Below are positions 9,399-21,560 of a stretch of 64,000 nt of DNA, piece after piece (position 1 is the stretch's first letter; each line of letters starts with the position of its first letter). The position numbers were made by a program, and so were the translations under genes. Source of the DNA: Ctena decussata (Eukaryota > Mollusca > Bivalvia > Lucinida > Lucinidae); assembly GCA_963989385.1 (NCBI GenBank), contig OZ022501.1, positions 940,001-1,004,000 on the forward strand, written 5' to 3'. Under the pieces are notes generated by a model, which worked only from the letters and a program-made list of their open reading frames with translations, was not told the origin of the DNA and did not search any database.

Positions 9399-12300
9399 AG
9401 GCTTAGGTTCTGTACCCACCGGCAAAGGATTAAACTACTGTTCCAGTCTATAAGTGGGCGGGTCAACTGTCTTACTGATATAACTAGTCCTAATCAGTTG
9501 CCTAACTGATAAATATTACAGTGGGAACGCGTATCCATGGCGGAGTGATATTTTTATACAGATAGCAACGAAATAACGTTCGAAATTTCTCAGACTCAGA
9601 TTCAATCGACGAACGTGTCGCAATTTCAGTGATGCTTTGTCGGCGAATCAAGCTACACAAAGCCGAAAATAAGATATGATTTTATTCCTTACATCTTAAT
9701 TTAATCTCTATGCCTTTAAGAGCAGAGCTAAACACCGAGATATTCTGCAATCGAACGTTTTACGTGATCATGTAAAGACGACTCTTAACCGCCAACTTCA
9801 ACAGCAATTTTCAAAATAAATCGACTTTCTCCCGTCGGCGGACATATGCCATGAAAAACCATGGTGTCTGCCCTTTCTCCATTATAAAAATTAAGTAATT
9901 CGGTGTTTGGGACAATTTCCTTTGCAAAATAATGTTTAGGTACCCTATTTCATTTTCTCAAATTAATGGCGGGTTTTTTTACCTGATCGATAGACAGCAA
10001 AATAATCTGTAATAAATTTAAACATTACCGAAATAACATAAAACAATATTTTTTTCTGTACTTTCTTCAGAATGATTGGGAAAAGAATTCTGATCAGTAG
10101 CCTACACCATACTGTAAACAAATCGATCGATTTATGACAGTTGTGACGCAATTACAGAACTGCGTCAACTGTTTCAAACTTCGCATTTACTTGCTTATAA
10201 GTTATTAAGACCGGTACATTGTGGTCACAATCAGAGGGACTGCTAAAAAAAAAAAATTTGCTCCAATTAATCCTGCACGTGCAAATATTTCAAAGCCTCT
10301 CCTGCAACTCACACGATCACCCTACCCAACTTAAGGCCCCTCTACCCCGCCACCCCCCCCCCCCCCCCCCCTTCTTCATCCACCCTTCCTCCATCCCCAA
10401 CCCCCACCCCTACACACACACACACGCACACAACTTTTAACCTTTCTTTTACATGAAAAACTAAGCAAAATATAATAGATGTTTAGCCATGTTTAGCCAT
10501 AACTAATACTTGCAAAACTTCATTGACTAAAATCCTTGATTAAAAAGTGCAGTGTAGACCTGGGTTAGAATGTACTATCAAAACAGCAGTCTTATCAGGG
10601 TCAGTACTATTTGATTTTCCCAGCAATTTCGACACACTGTCAGATGGTGAAAGTGGTAGGACAATTGCAGTAATGAAGATTTTGTTTCAACTTAAAGCTT
10701 AGAAAATAACTTGGCCATACATACTTATACACTCCTTTACACTCCATATAATTTCAGCCAACATTGAGAAGCAGCATATGTACTGTTAAATGAGCTTTTG
10801 AGCATTAAAATTGCAGTATGCATTTTTATAACATAGGTTTTGGCCCTCTGTGGAACTACCTTAATGAGAAGTTCTAATGAGGGGTTACAACATATATATT
10901 TACTTGTTAGTTGTTTATCCCCTTTTTAAGAGTGTAAACAACTAACAAGAATTTATTGATTCTTCCTAAGAAGAAACCAGGGATTTAAATAAAATACATA
11001 TTTATTATGAAATGCCAGGTGTGTCAAATACTAGCTCATCAGGTAGGGGTGGGGGCTGTCAGCTCTGCAATGCCCTTGGTTCATAAATTAAAATGACACA
11101 GTGTGTTTATATACTCAGTGATCTTTTGAGGGATTTGCTCTAACTGTTGCCAAAAATCTCATGGAAATCTATCGGTAGGGGCAAATCTCATGCAAAAATT
11201 ATATAATTTATAATGAATGGTACCTTAACTTTTCATTGAGAATGGAGAATTTCTCAAAATTTTAGTTCAATGTGATGTGTTCTCTAATATGATTCTGAGT
11301 CACACTCACAAAAAACAAAACAAATAAAAAGCACAGCTGTCCAGCAAACCAGAAAACTTGATTAAATATGTGGCAAAGGCTCAGGACTTGGTAATCTATT
11401 CTCTAAGTTGAATAATGGTAAGATATAAACATGATTAAACAAGAAAAATAATAGGTCAATATCTAGTGAGCCAAAGTGGAGTTATTCTTTATCATTTCTC
11501 TTCAAGTAAAATGTACAGTATGTTGTGGTGTCTCATCACAGTTGCTTTTGATCAAAAATTAAAATTTAACACAATTTTCAAATGAACAAATTAGTACTAT
11601 AGGTATTCTAAATGTATAAAGCTCTGATCAAATTATTATATTCACATGCAGTCTGACATTGCCCTTCAGTGTTTTCCCTATATAAGTATAAATAAATAAA
11701 TAGCCAAAATAAATTATAACATATGTACATAATAAGAAAAAAAATTCTGGAGACAGTTCAACAAGTGATGGTTTTATGATAATGATTATACAAAGACTCA
11801 GCTGGAGCATGATAGCAATTCTGGAAATTCTGTCTTATTCAGCCATAAAATCATTTGTTGTGATCCATTAATAGAACCATCTATGCTCTTGCTGAAGTGC
11901 TTCTAATGAGAGGGCACAACAGGTGTTAATATGAAGCCCATTGATGCTGGTGCAACAATTATGGTGGAACTGTGTAATTGTTTTCATTCTAATATAGTCT
12001 TGACTTGTAGAAGGACAAACAGCATTATGCAACATTCCACATAAAGTGCAGGGTCCGTCAGTTAGCAGGGCATGCCCCATTCATTATTTTGTGCACTTAT
12101 AATGATATGAAAAAGCTTCTAGCATAATAAAGTCCTAAATATTTGGCCAATAAAATCCTCTGTGAAAATGCTTTTTAATAGGTTGGTGTGTGTGTGTGTG
12201 TGTGTGTGTTTGGGGGGTGGGGATAGACAGGAAGGGGCTACCTCTCATTCAACTGCAATAAACTGCATCCCTTTACAGTCATGACTCATCATTTAATGTC

Positions 12301-12960
12301 TGTCATCAAGCTTAAACTTCTCTCTAGTAACTTAATAACTGATTAGTAATTACAAGTTTCTTCGCTTTGGTCAGAAGCTGCAAACATTTAAGATGGATTA
12401 AATTAATCAGGAAATATATATATTTTTTTTATTTTTCAGTTTATGGTATCATTTCTATAAATATAACTTCAATATGAGCCTTTTAATTTTCTTTATGAGA
12501 TTTAAGCTAAAACATAACTTTTGGCATTTAATTCTATAGAATATGTATTTCTTCATGCCCCTTTCCCCTCCTCCCATCTCAGCCACAGGCCAATCATAAA
12601 AAGTATTTTGTTTGCAGTTGCCTATTAACTAGGATTTTTGGAGAGTACTTAGGGAGGTAGGCTTTCTTTTAATCCCTGCAAACTATGAAAACAACAAAAA
12701 CAAATAATAGTTCTACAAAAAAAGTCACACACAGTTACAGTAATTACCCATAATACTAAGATAACAGCATCCTACATTTTGAACATATCTATATCACCCA
12801 CAAATGGAGTACCCAAAATGTGCAGGTATTAAGGAAAAATTGCTGACCCAGATCAGACTGCTCCTGGGTCTACACTGCTTGCTCAGACCTGTTTGTCTTA
12901 CTATGCAGGTTGATCACGGTAAATGTGCCATTAAATAAAAAAGAAATAGATCTAGGGTGT
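9399..12960. other. Noncoding with simple repeats
   Basis: AT-rich. Holds a poly-C tract at about 10350-10371, short CA runs near 10414-10430 and a TG run at 12186-12210. Open frames here are short and low in complexity. No domains, tRNA-like elements or fold-backs were recognised. Confidence 0.5.
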
Positions 12961-12970
12961 CCCAAGTGGC

Positions 12971-13400
12971 CATCTTTTTTTTTTTTTTTTTTTTTTTGGG
13001 AGGGGGGGGGGAGAGGGCGGGGGGAGGGAGGGGTAAGGTGAATTTTGGTGTGTAGGTAAGCAGTTGCTATCTACCCACCAAAAGTGCAGGGTCCAGACTC
13101 AGGGGTAAGGTGAATTTTGGTGGGTAGGTAGGCAGTTGCTATCTTCCCACCAAAAGTGCAGGGCCCAGACTCTTTTTTTGGAAATTTTAGGTGGAGCCAG
13201 GTTATTTTTTTTCACTGATTTTTGAGGCCAGATTATTTTTTGAAATCCCCTTATGAGCTGATTTATTTTTTACTTGCATATTTTTTCTTCCAAAGACAGG
13301 GATTTTTTTCGAAAAATATACCAGCCCCCCCCCCCCCCCCAATCCCTCACTCCCCCCCCCCCCCCCCCCCCCCCCCCCCAAGAATATCAAATGGTCGGTC
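12971..13400. repeat. Poly-T, G-rich and C-rich tracts with a ~70-base tandem duplication
   Basis: A T run at 12975-12997 is followed by a G-rich tract. Two tandem units then start GGGTAAGGTGAATTTTGG and end at CCAGACTC (about 13032-13101 and 13102-13171). Next are C runs at 13325-13340 and 13352-13379. The long C and G runs are places where sequence length is unreliable. Confidence 0.65.
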
Positions 13401-14484
13401 CCTTAGCGCCTAGCGGGACAGGGTTTTGGCAGATTTATGAGGAAGGACAAGCTGTCTCTTGTACTTTTTGATGGATGACTTCTGAAATGGTACGTGTGTG
13501 TTGAGGGGGTGGGGGGGGGGGGGGGGGGGCGTCGTTCGGGACAGAATTCTTTAGAAGAGCGAGTGGTCTCAGAATGTGGGGCGCGTTATCTTGGGGGAAG
13601 TTGTCTGGGGGAGTTTTCTTAGAATCTGGGGCGAGTTGTCACCTGAAGATGGGGCGACATGTCTTGTGGCTTTTTCGTTTGTCAAACTTGGTGGTTGACC
13701 AGTGTGTTTGTTTTGCTTTCTCTCCTTCTCGGCGTGTAGCCTAAATTCAGAAGCCCAAAAAATCGCAGGCAGACAGACTAACGCAAAATCTTAATAAATT
13801 CACAGTATGCTAAATGATTACAAGCTTTACTATACCATAAATAAAGAAACAGTTGGTCTCCTCAAGTCGATCCAGCTGAAAAAATGTCTGTGTGTTGACG
13901 AACGCACGTGCCATGTATACGTAAAAATGACCAACTTCATTATTGATTTTCAAACTAAATAGACTTTCTCCCAAAGATATACCACGCTAAAAGACGGTCG
14001 AATGTATGAACTACGGTTCAGTTATAATGGCATCTAATTTGGTTTTTGGGACAATTTTCTTTGCAAAATAACTTTGGGGTACTGTCGTAGGGCTTTACTT
14101 TTCTGAAAAACGGTTGTGAAACTGTGATCGTTGTTTTGGGTGTGCAAACTGCATTGAGGTACCGATATGCGTCTGATTTCAATAACAAAACATCAAATTT
14201 CATTCTGATCTGGTCCGTTGCAAAATTAAGACTGCATATCTTATCAAACGAGCATTATTTTGGGACTGTTTCTGTTCAAAATTTCCCGCCATTTTTTTCC
14301 GGCGAAAAAAAGGGATTATTTCTTTGTGCGTAGACGACCGCTCAGAAAATGATTTACTCAAATGTGATGAGTCTGCGTTCCAACTGTTAATCCCAGTCAG
14401 CTGTCAATCATTTCAAAGGTAAATTCTTCTTTATCAGCCAAAATTACTCAATCACTTGACAATGAAATGTAGCTCGCAGTGACA
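13401..14484. other. Noncoding
   Basis: Contains a G tract at about 13506-13529 and no recognisable gene. Frames are short and none has a domain. Confidence 0.45.
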
Positions 14485-14587
14485 GGGCACACAATGTTGA
14501 ATCAACATTGTATCAATGTTGATTCAATGTCATGACATTAAAATCAACGTAGATTCAATGTTGTTTTAACGTCGTGTGCCCGATGGG
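14485..14587. repeat. GTTGAATCAAC fold-back element
   Basis: Starts GGGCACACAATGTTGAAT and ends GTCGTGTGCCCGATGGG. The interior is imperfect alternating copies of GTTGATTCAAC-type palindromes. The ends GGCAC/GTGCC recur at 28155-28233 and 32546-32639. Confidence 0.6.
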
Positions 14588-14812
14588 ACGTGTTACAAGA
14601 ACCACAATGACAACCTGGAGCATCTAATACAAATCTATTCAACTAGAAAACGTTGATGTATTTATAGCATTAACCAGTCATATTTACGTTCTGCGATTTG
14701 AGACTGTGGACAAATTAAGGAATGTTGACCCTAGCAATGTTAATATAGATTAATATGGTGTTTTCTGGTTGATCAGTTTTGCCTTTGGTGTCTTCATGTA
14801 CTCTTCCCATAT

Positions 14813-14960
14813 AGTACCATGAACGAGAGGTACCATGGACGAGAGGTACCATGAACGAGAGGTACCATGGACGAGAGGTACCATGGACGAGAGGTACCAA
14901 TGAACGAGAGGTACCATGGACGAGAGGTACCATAGACGAGAGGTACCATAGACGAGAGGG
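14813..14960. repeat. 16-base minisatellite, about nine units
   Basis: Unit GACGAGAGGTACCATG, with A/G changes in the first codon-like position and one unit with an extra base. The unit length is not a multiple of three, so the apparent proteins across it are by-products. Confidence 0.85.
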
Positions 14961-15606
14961 ATGCAGAGATTCATTTCCTCCGTAATGCATGGTTGCGAAC
15001 TGCTCAAATATAGAATATGCTGAAGTAAATGTATCTTGATAATATTTGCATATGATCATAACGTTTGTAGCCTGCAAAGGTAAAGAACTTCCAATATAAA
15101 TTTATACCGAACACATTATACAGTATTCGAAACCACCCTTTTGACAGTACGGAACTAAACGGAAAGAGACGGGGCCAAATATGGAGATCAATATTTGCTT
15201 TCTTGGGAGATGCTTTAACTTTGAGAAACCGTCGGGATATTACCTTCATCTTGTTGGTCAAAATACATATCGAAGAATCGTATGCATTTTTTCAATTTCC
15301 GAAGCGTAGGTTGTTGCACTTATCTTTACCACAGAGTTATATGTACTGTAGTAGGACCAGAAATTATTGAAAATTGCATTCTTCAGGATATGCTTATTCA
15401 GTTGTATAAATGTAGCTTTTATATTCCAAATTTCAGTTTACTAGCATTTTTTCAGATATTCGTATCAATCTGTTCAAAAAAAAATGACCGAGGGGTCAAA
15501 CTATCACAAAGCAGATGAATTTTTTGGAGCTTTTTAGAAGCAGAAGTCTTAAGCTAGACATCACTGCTTCAAATTACCACATTCTGTTTGGTGTTAAATA
15601 ATAACT

Positions 15607-15839
15607 GAGCCGCGACACGAGAAAACCAACAAAGTGGTTGTGCGCCCAGTGCAGACTCGGATCAGCCTGGGCATCCGCTCAGTCAGATCAAACTCTTTGC
15701 TAAGCGCTTAAAGTGTAGTCAAGGGTATAAGCTACCTCCATGCGGACAGCGAAGACTCTGATCAGACTGGGCGGATGCCCAGGCTGATCTGAGTCTGCGC
15801 TGAGCGCTCGACTACTTTGTTGGTTTTCTCGTGTCGCCG
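15607..15839. repeat. GAGCCGCGACACGAG fold-back MITE, copy a
   Basis: About 230 bases with arms starting GAGCCGCGACACGAGAAA and ending CTCGTGTCG; the whole element is nearly a palindrome. The interior shows CAGCCTGGGCATCCGC facing GCGGATGCCCAGGCTG. Five more copies are in the window (27466, 30632, 42017, 43317, 51190). Confidence 0.85.
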
Positions 15840-16079
15840 TTCTTATTATTAAACACTAGAAATGTTTTTGACAAAAGTAGATGTCCCCCCAACTGCACTT
15901 TCCCAGCAGGTTCATTTCCCTAAATGTTTCCAAGTTAACATACTGACCTTACGACTGTTACATTGAAGTTCTCTGGTGACCATAAATGAGATGAAAAGCC
16001 AAAGGAACCTTATCAAAACATTTGCCCATATTGGGCGAAAATGTATCCACTGGCTCAAGACATATATGTATTTTAGGGA

Positions 16080-16960
16080 AAATCCTCCTTTGACCTTGAA
16101 AATTAAATCAGGCCCCGAGGTTATAAAACTTGAATACATTCTCAAACTCAAAATAAAGCACACTGATTGGCTGCTTCCGAGCACATGCTCGGATGCAGCC
16201 AGTCAGTGTGCTTTATTTTGAGTTTGAGATTATACTCAAGTTTTATAACCTTTAACCCAGGTCACCAAGCCCTCACCGAGTCTTTGTTTTGTCCAAAAGG
16301 TATATAGGTATATCTGCCAAGTTTGGCATAAATTCATCCACTGGTTCAACAGATATCATCATCCATCCACCTATGACCTTGAAAACAGGGTCAAGCTCAC
16401 CAAAACCTTCTCAGTTATGAACTCTCCACGAATGATGATTCAGTGCTTGTTTAGTACATAACCAACTCATAGCTCAGACTATGAGATGCATATAAGCCTT
16501 TATTAACATTGTAAGACCTTGTAAAACATTGAAAACAATGCCGAGGTGACAAAAATAACAAATAAATTCTGTCCCTTCTCCCATTGAAATTGCATGGAAC
16601 TTTCGTAAGAATCCACCATTTCATAAATGATATAGGGTGAAGACAAGCCACTTATCACCATTCTTAGACCTCCTATGACCCTGAAAAAGAAGTCAATGTC
16701 ACTAAATCCTAATCAAGTCTTTCCCATGTCCCAATGGTACATCTTTGCAAGTTTGGTCACATTCGATCCGTTCCGTCTGGAGATATGGCGCATATAAGCC
16801 ATTTTAAACATTACAAACCCTCCTGTGACCTTGAAAATAGAGTCAAGGTCACCAAATTTTAATCAGTTCTTTTCCACCTCAAAATAATATACTTGTGCAT
16901 GTTTGGTTATAATCCATCAATCTCTTTAGCAGAGATGATCATACAAATTTAAAGAGTAAC
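16080..16960. repeat. ~150-base-period repeat with TGACCTTGA/TCAAGGTCA motifs
   Basis: Diverged units with TGACCTTGAAAA followed eight or so bases later by a TCAAGGTCAC-like block, at about 16090, 16374, 16675 and 16827. Spacing is close to 150 bases or twice that. The first part is interrupted by the fold-back at 16112-16260. The same family is better preserved at 26790-27460. Confidence 0.6.
16112..16260. repeat. Long palindrome (fold-back)
   Basis: Arms of about 65 bases: GGTTATAAAACTTGAATA...GCACACTGATTGGCTGC, then its near-perfect complement. The centre is CCGAGCACATGCTCGG. The outer motif GGTTATAAAACTT recurs in the fold-back at 50541-50785. Confidence 0.8.
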
Positions 16961-17567
16961 TAAACTTCAGGAACTGACTGAATCAGATCCCAAACCCTAT
17001 CCCCAACATCAAAGGGAAAGATTGACAAAGACATCCCAACAAACAATAAATTACAAGTGATAAGCCGAGTCAGCAGCTCTTTCCCAAATAGATGGCAACT
17101 TAGCTATCTTTATTGAACTAAATAATTTAGACCAACAGACGGGTTACAACGGACTAAGCAAATTATATAAAAAATATTTAACAATTATTTTTACCTATTT
17201 TCTATTTTTATGATAGAAGGATTAAACTGAGAACACAATAAATTAAACAGCACCGAACATAAAACAAATGCAACCGCAACAAAAGTACCGCCTTGGGACG
17301 GTCAGTAATAACTACTGGGGGGGGGGGTTAAACCGGTTTTACTGGGCCCAAACCTTCACCCTCACCCTCCGCTGCGGTGCACACAATTAGTTGTGGTAGT
17401 TCGGTTCGTATGGAGGTCCCCTAACTCATCAGAGAGTCATCACGGTCAACAATTAAGATCAAGAAAAGACCGTGATGAAGCAAGGATGAGGACTCGACAG
17501 CCAAAACGTGTTGAGACACCCGGAGATCCCTGGGGCGTCAGCAACACCACTGGAGTACTGGAGCAAG
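16961..17567. other. Noncoding
   Basis: No gene recognised. It holds a G run near 17320. It borders the 3' end of the LINE. Confidence 0.4.
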
Positions 17568-18198
17568 TTTAGTTTAAACATATTTTATTGCCAAATAATC
17601 TGTACAGCAATTGGGTTGGGCCACAAGTTCTAACAACATTAATTACGGCCCTCCCCGTACATATGTAAAATACAAAGTTATAGGCAATGACATGAAGATT
17701 AATACACACATTAAAGTAAGGTGTGAATTCTATATAACGTAAACACACAATGGGATGGCTATGAAGTGTAAAGAAGTAAAAAAAATGTGAAAAAAAAGCA
17801 ACAACTAATGCAGCAAGCAGCATCCAGCCAGATAACAGTAACAGCTATTATATGATATAGTAAGTGTTAAATCAAGAAAAGTTTAATAAGAGCTGACAAA
17901 TCCCATCAGGACCAGAACACTAAAACTGTAGGAACATGAGGTTACTGGCAGGCCAACTCATAAGAGAAAGATGAGTAGGTGGGGACAGGTGGGTAGGGAT
18001 GGGGTGGAAAACTGGCCCTTCTGTGCCCTCGAAACGATTCTTCTATTACTAAATACACTCAGGTTTCTTGAAGCTTCATTCAGCTGAAAAAAAAAATATA
18101 TATAATTACATTCAGATCATTAGATATATACCTGATATTATCCTGGAAGATAAGCATGTCTTTAAGTTACTGAGGGGCAGCCAGGTTTATGTGACAGA

Positions 18199-19345
18199 TT
18201 AACTAGTAAAACGTTTTGTATTTTTGATATACTGGTGCACGTGACCGAAGAAGATAACATTATCTTTTTCGGAAAATGCATCAGAACCATATAATATGAA
18301 ACGAACTCCTAGAGGATGAAATTTTCTAGTCGCGCGAAATAAGGTCACTCTTTCATTACTATACCTTTCACATCTAAAGAAATAATGTTCAGCATCTTCA
18401 ATACTGATCCCACAGTCACAAAGAGGAGAATCTTTTAGATGGTTTTGATAAAGGTCATTGTTAAGGTTGCTACATTTGTTCCTTATTCGACAGTGGAATA
18501 CAGATTCAGTTCTCTTACCCTGGATGAAGAATTTGGGAATTTGCGGAGAAATATAAATATGCTGTTTTAGTTTAAGTTTAAATGAATTCACTGAAGTTTC
18601 AGATCGAATTTCAAGAGGTAAATTGTTCCACAAGAGTGTACCAGAAGGAATAAAAGATTTTGCAAATAATTCAGTTCTTCTATTCATAATACTTATATTT
18701 TCGGCGTTTCTTAAGTTGTAAACAGTTCTTTCAGTAACAAGAGGAGGCAACAGGCTACACAGATATTCCGGGGCAGTACCATTAAAAATTTTATACATGG
18801 TAACTAACTTCTGAAACTGACGACGGTCAGACAAAGGTAGCCACCCGATTTCGCTCATTAAGTTGTCTATTGAAACTGAGCGGGTTAACCCGGTGACTAT
18901 TCGAGCAGCTTCATATTGAAATCGTTCAAGTCGTTCTTTCTCATACATTGTGCAGCCATCCCATACGATAGATGCGTACTCGACCAGAGGCCTCAAGTAT
19001 GAAAAATAAAGCTGATTCAGTGTTTTACGATTTAGCTTAAACTTCAAACTTCGCATAACTCCTAACATTTTTGCAGCAGACGTTAAAATATTGTTGATAT
19101 GGGTATGCCATTTACCATCATGACTGAGAGTAAGTCCTAAATGTTTATGATCATCTACAAAATTAACAGGAACTTGATCAAAGAAAAGTTTTGGATTATT
19201 TACATTAGTAGTACAAAATAAAATAGCTTCTGTTTTGTTTGGGTTGAAATCTACTAACCACTGTTTTGCCCAAACTGTAATAATTCTCAAGTCATGATTC
19301 AGGATTCCTTCAATATCATGTATATTAGGTGATGTGAACGATAAG
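18199..19345 (-). pseudogene. LINE ORF2, 3' part (end of RT and C-terminal knuckle)
   Basis: Continues ORF2 in another frame after the break at about 19343-19345. It contains the RT thumb region (AKQWLVDFNPNKTEA, HLGLTLSHDGKWHTHI), the typical YFSYLRPLVEYASIVWD-type block and a C-terminal knuckle (LCDCGISIEDAEHYFFRC) common in CR1-like proteins. The frame is open for over 360 codons with no further stop, so the break looks recent. Loss of one T in a short T run is enough to explain it. Alternatives are a sequencing error at the run, or programmed frameshifting; neither can be decided here. Confidence 0.8.
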
Positions 19346-21545
19346 ATGTATCATCAGCAAAGAGACGACTTATGCTTACCAAATGTTCCACGATATCATT
19401 TACATAGATCAAAAATAGCAAAGGCCCAAGTACAGAACCTTGTGGAACCCCTGCAGATAACATTTTAGAGTCTGACATTGATGACCCTACAAAGACTTTT
19501 TGACTTCTTTCGGAAAGATAGTCTGAAATCCATTTTAAAAGATCCCCTTTAATACCATTTTGTTCTAATTTAAAAAGAAGGCCTTTATGCCATACCCTGT
19601 CAAAGGCTTTTGATATATCACAAAAGACCATGCATGTATACTGTTTAGAGTCAAAACTTTGACAAATTTGATTATAGATGTCAATAAGTTGGAATACTGA
19701 GGAATGGCCTGGTAAAAATCCAGACTGCAATTTAAAGATAAGATTGTTACTGTTAAAAAAGTTAAATAAGTGTTTGTAAACAACTCGTTCCATTAATTTC
19801 CCAACTGTGCTAATCAATGAAATTGGTCTATAATTAGAGGGTGTATCCGATGACCCTTTTTTAAATAAAGGCATTACAATGGCCTCTTTCCATAGGGACG
19901 GAAATGTACATTCAGCAAGAGATTTATTTATCAAAATATGTAAAGGTTTGACAACAGTTTCGCAAGTCATTTTAAGCATTTTATGACTGATCAGATCATG
20001 ACCACAGGCCTTATTTACTTCAAGAACTCTAATAATGTCTTTAATTTCCGACTCTTCTATGTGAATATTATCTAAAGAATTAGCTGTTTTTGGAACGAAA
20101 TTAGGGAGTTCAGTATTAGCTTCATTAATATTAGAAATTGATTCGAAATAGTCATTTAACGTGTTAGCTTTTTCAAGATCTGAAAAAGAGTAAACTTCTT
20201 CTCCAGAATCAGAAATAGTTTTAAGTGGCGGTATTACTTCAGCACCTTTATTTGATTTTACAAAATATTTAACGAGTTTCCAGTACTGTTTTGGATTAGT
20301 ATTCTTTGCTTCAATAATAGTCGTTTCAATATTGTTATAAAACTGTTCTTTTGCATGAGTTTTTAAATTATTAACTTTATTTCTTATTTTCTTATAATTT
20401 TGCCAATCGTGGTTACTACCAGATTTTGCAGCCTTATTTCTTAACCTATCACGTTTTCTTGAAGCAGTTCTTATCTCAGAATCATACCAAGGTTTGTCGT
20501 TTGGTCTTATGGTAACTTCTTTGCAGGGTATACATTCTTTAGCGAGATTTATGAACTTTGAGGTGAAATTTTCACAAGCATTGTCTACACTATCGTTTTT
20601 AAGAAATTCCCAATCTGTAGATGAAATTAATCTATTAAACTTACAGAAGTCACCTTTTTTATACTGCCAAACGACACGCTTAAAAGCTGTAGAATGATTA
20701 TAGGTAAATGGTAGAAAGACATATGTTGCTGAGTGGTCACTTATATCAGCTGGTATACTAAGAATGCCAGAATCCAATACTTTGAGTGTTTCGGAAAGAA
20801 CCACAGGATCTAGAAGAGTTTGGGAAGTATTGGTTACTCGAGTTGGTACATTTATGATATTAACAAGGTTATTTAACATAATTACATCTTTCAAATTGTG
20901 ATTACGCGGATTTAGTTGATCTTCATTCAAATCTCCAACTATAATGATATTTTTAGAAATTTCCGATGCTCTTTCGATAGTTATGTTCAGTCGTTGCCAA
21001 AAATTAATTGGTGTGTTTGGAGGTCTATATATATCACAAAGTAAATATGACTCACCTCTATGTTTAATTTCAATCCATATTGATTCATCCAAATTAGCTT
21101 CCAAGTCAGTTAGTCGATCTGCAGATAAACCTTCTGAAACATAAACTAATAGGCCCGAAGAGTGGGCCGAGACATCTTTTCTGAAAGGTATAGATTGAAA
21201 CCCTCCTAAACATAAGTCAGTATTTGGAACATTATCACTTAAATGAGTTTCTGTAAAACAAAGAATATCAAAATCTGACAAGCTATCTCTGACATAGTCT
21301 AATTTGTTTCTAATACTGCGAATATTTAAATGAAGTATTGATAAGTTGTTGGTTTGATTGCTCAGATCAGCGTCTGGACCAGGATTTTCACTAACATCAC
21401 CGGACAAAATAATTAAATATAGTATTACATATAAAATACTTGAAGTACTAATATTTACAGTCGCAATTGTATCCAGACAATTATGTTTAAGACTATTATC
21501 CATTAAGAAGTTTACCCTTTTTACCTTTAAGAGAGTAATGTCCAT
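19299..21545 (-). CDS. LINE ORF2, 5' part: 2A-like leader, endonuclease, reverse transcriptase
   Basis: Starts at a true ATG. Residues 33-48 are hydrophobic, followed by a 2A-like motif, LSGDVSENPGP (residues 47-57). The APE-type endonuclease spans roughly 68-290, with the catalytic signatures LHLN74, TE99TH, DIYRPP, GDLNED and SDHSA. After a lysine/arginine-rich linker comes the RT: NYRPISLIS, FCDISKAFD, AGVPQGSVLGPLLF and LFADD. The enzyme would nick target DNA and copy its own RNA at the nick. The frame leaves the correct path a few codons after FADD, so this copy should not give a full-length product unless the break is bypassed. The rest continues at 18199-19345. Confidence 0.88.
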   Translation of the reverse strand: MDITLLKVKRVNFLMDNSLKHNCLDTIATVNISTSSILYVILYLIILSGDVSENPGPDADLSNQTNNLSILHLNIRSIRNKLDYVRDSLSDFDILCFTETHLSDNVPNTDLCLGGFQSIPFRKDVSAHSSGLLVYVSEGLSADRLTDLEANLDESIWIEIKHRGESYLLCDIYRPPNTPINFWQRLNITIERASEISKNIIIVGDLNEDQLNPRNHNLKDVIMLNNLVNIINVPTRVTNTSQTLLDPVVLSETLKVLDSGILSIPADISDHSATYVFLPFTYNHSTAFKRVVWQYKKGDFCKFNRLISSTDWEFLKNDSVDNACENFTSKFINLAKECIPCKEVTIRPNDKPWYDSEIRTASRKRDRLRNKAAKSGSNHDWQNYKKIRNKVNNLKTHAKEQFYNNIETTIIEAKNTNPKQYWKLVKYFVKSNKGAEVIPPLKTISDSGEEVYSFSDLEKANTLNDYFESISNINEANTELPNFVPKTANSLDNIHIEESEIKDIIRVLEVNKACGHDLISHKMLKMTCETVVKPLHILINKSLAECTFPSLWKEAIVMPLFKKGSSDTPSNYRPISLISTVGKLMERVVYKHLFNFFNSNNLIFKLQSGFLPGHSSVFQLIDIYNQICQSFDSKQYTCMVFCDISKAFDRVWHKGLLFKLEQNGIKGDLLKWISDYLSERSQKVFVGSSMSDSKMLSAGVPQGSVLGPLLFLIYVNDIVEHLVSISRLFADDTSYRSHHLIYMILKES
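21375..21401 (-). other. 2A-like ribosome-skipping motif in LINE ORF2
   Basis: Encodes GDVSENPGP. The canonical form is D(V/I)ExNPGP; here S precedes E, so the acidic residue sits one place later than usual. The NPGP core is intact. 2A-like motifs near the N-terminus of ORF2 are known from some APE-type non-LTR elements in invertebrates, where they split the leader from the enzyme or alter its targeting. Whether this variant is active is unknown. Confidence 0.7.
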
Positions 21546-21560
21546 AGTGAGAAAAAAGAC

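Larger units (their letters stand above)
17568..21560 (-). mobile_element. CR1-like non-LTR retrotransposon, 5' limit uncertain
   Basis: Minus-strand LINE with an APE-type endonuclease and reverse transcriptase in one long ORF2 broken by one frameshift, then about 630 bases of 3' region. The 3' end reads AATAAAATATGTTTAAACTAAACT; an almost matching tail, AATAAAACC...AAACTAAACTAAAC, occurs at 59045-59080, which supports an (AAACT)n terminus. Clade: endonuclease type, RT motifs and a C-terminal CxCG...H...C knuckle fit the CR1/Jockey group. No target duplication was identified. An ORF1-type gene lies 3.4 kb upstream on the same strand, too far for a simple intact element. Confidence 0.75.

Noticed and set aside
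13202..13471. Proline- or glycine-rich open frames on both strands
   Set aside because: They are translations of poly-C/poly-G tracts and have no other content.
14715..15077. 120-residue repetitive protein with VPLVHGTSR repeats
   Set aside because: It is a by-product of the 16-base minisatellite; units shift frame and there is no ATG-supported gene structure.
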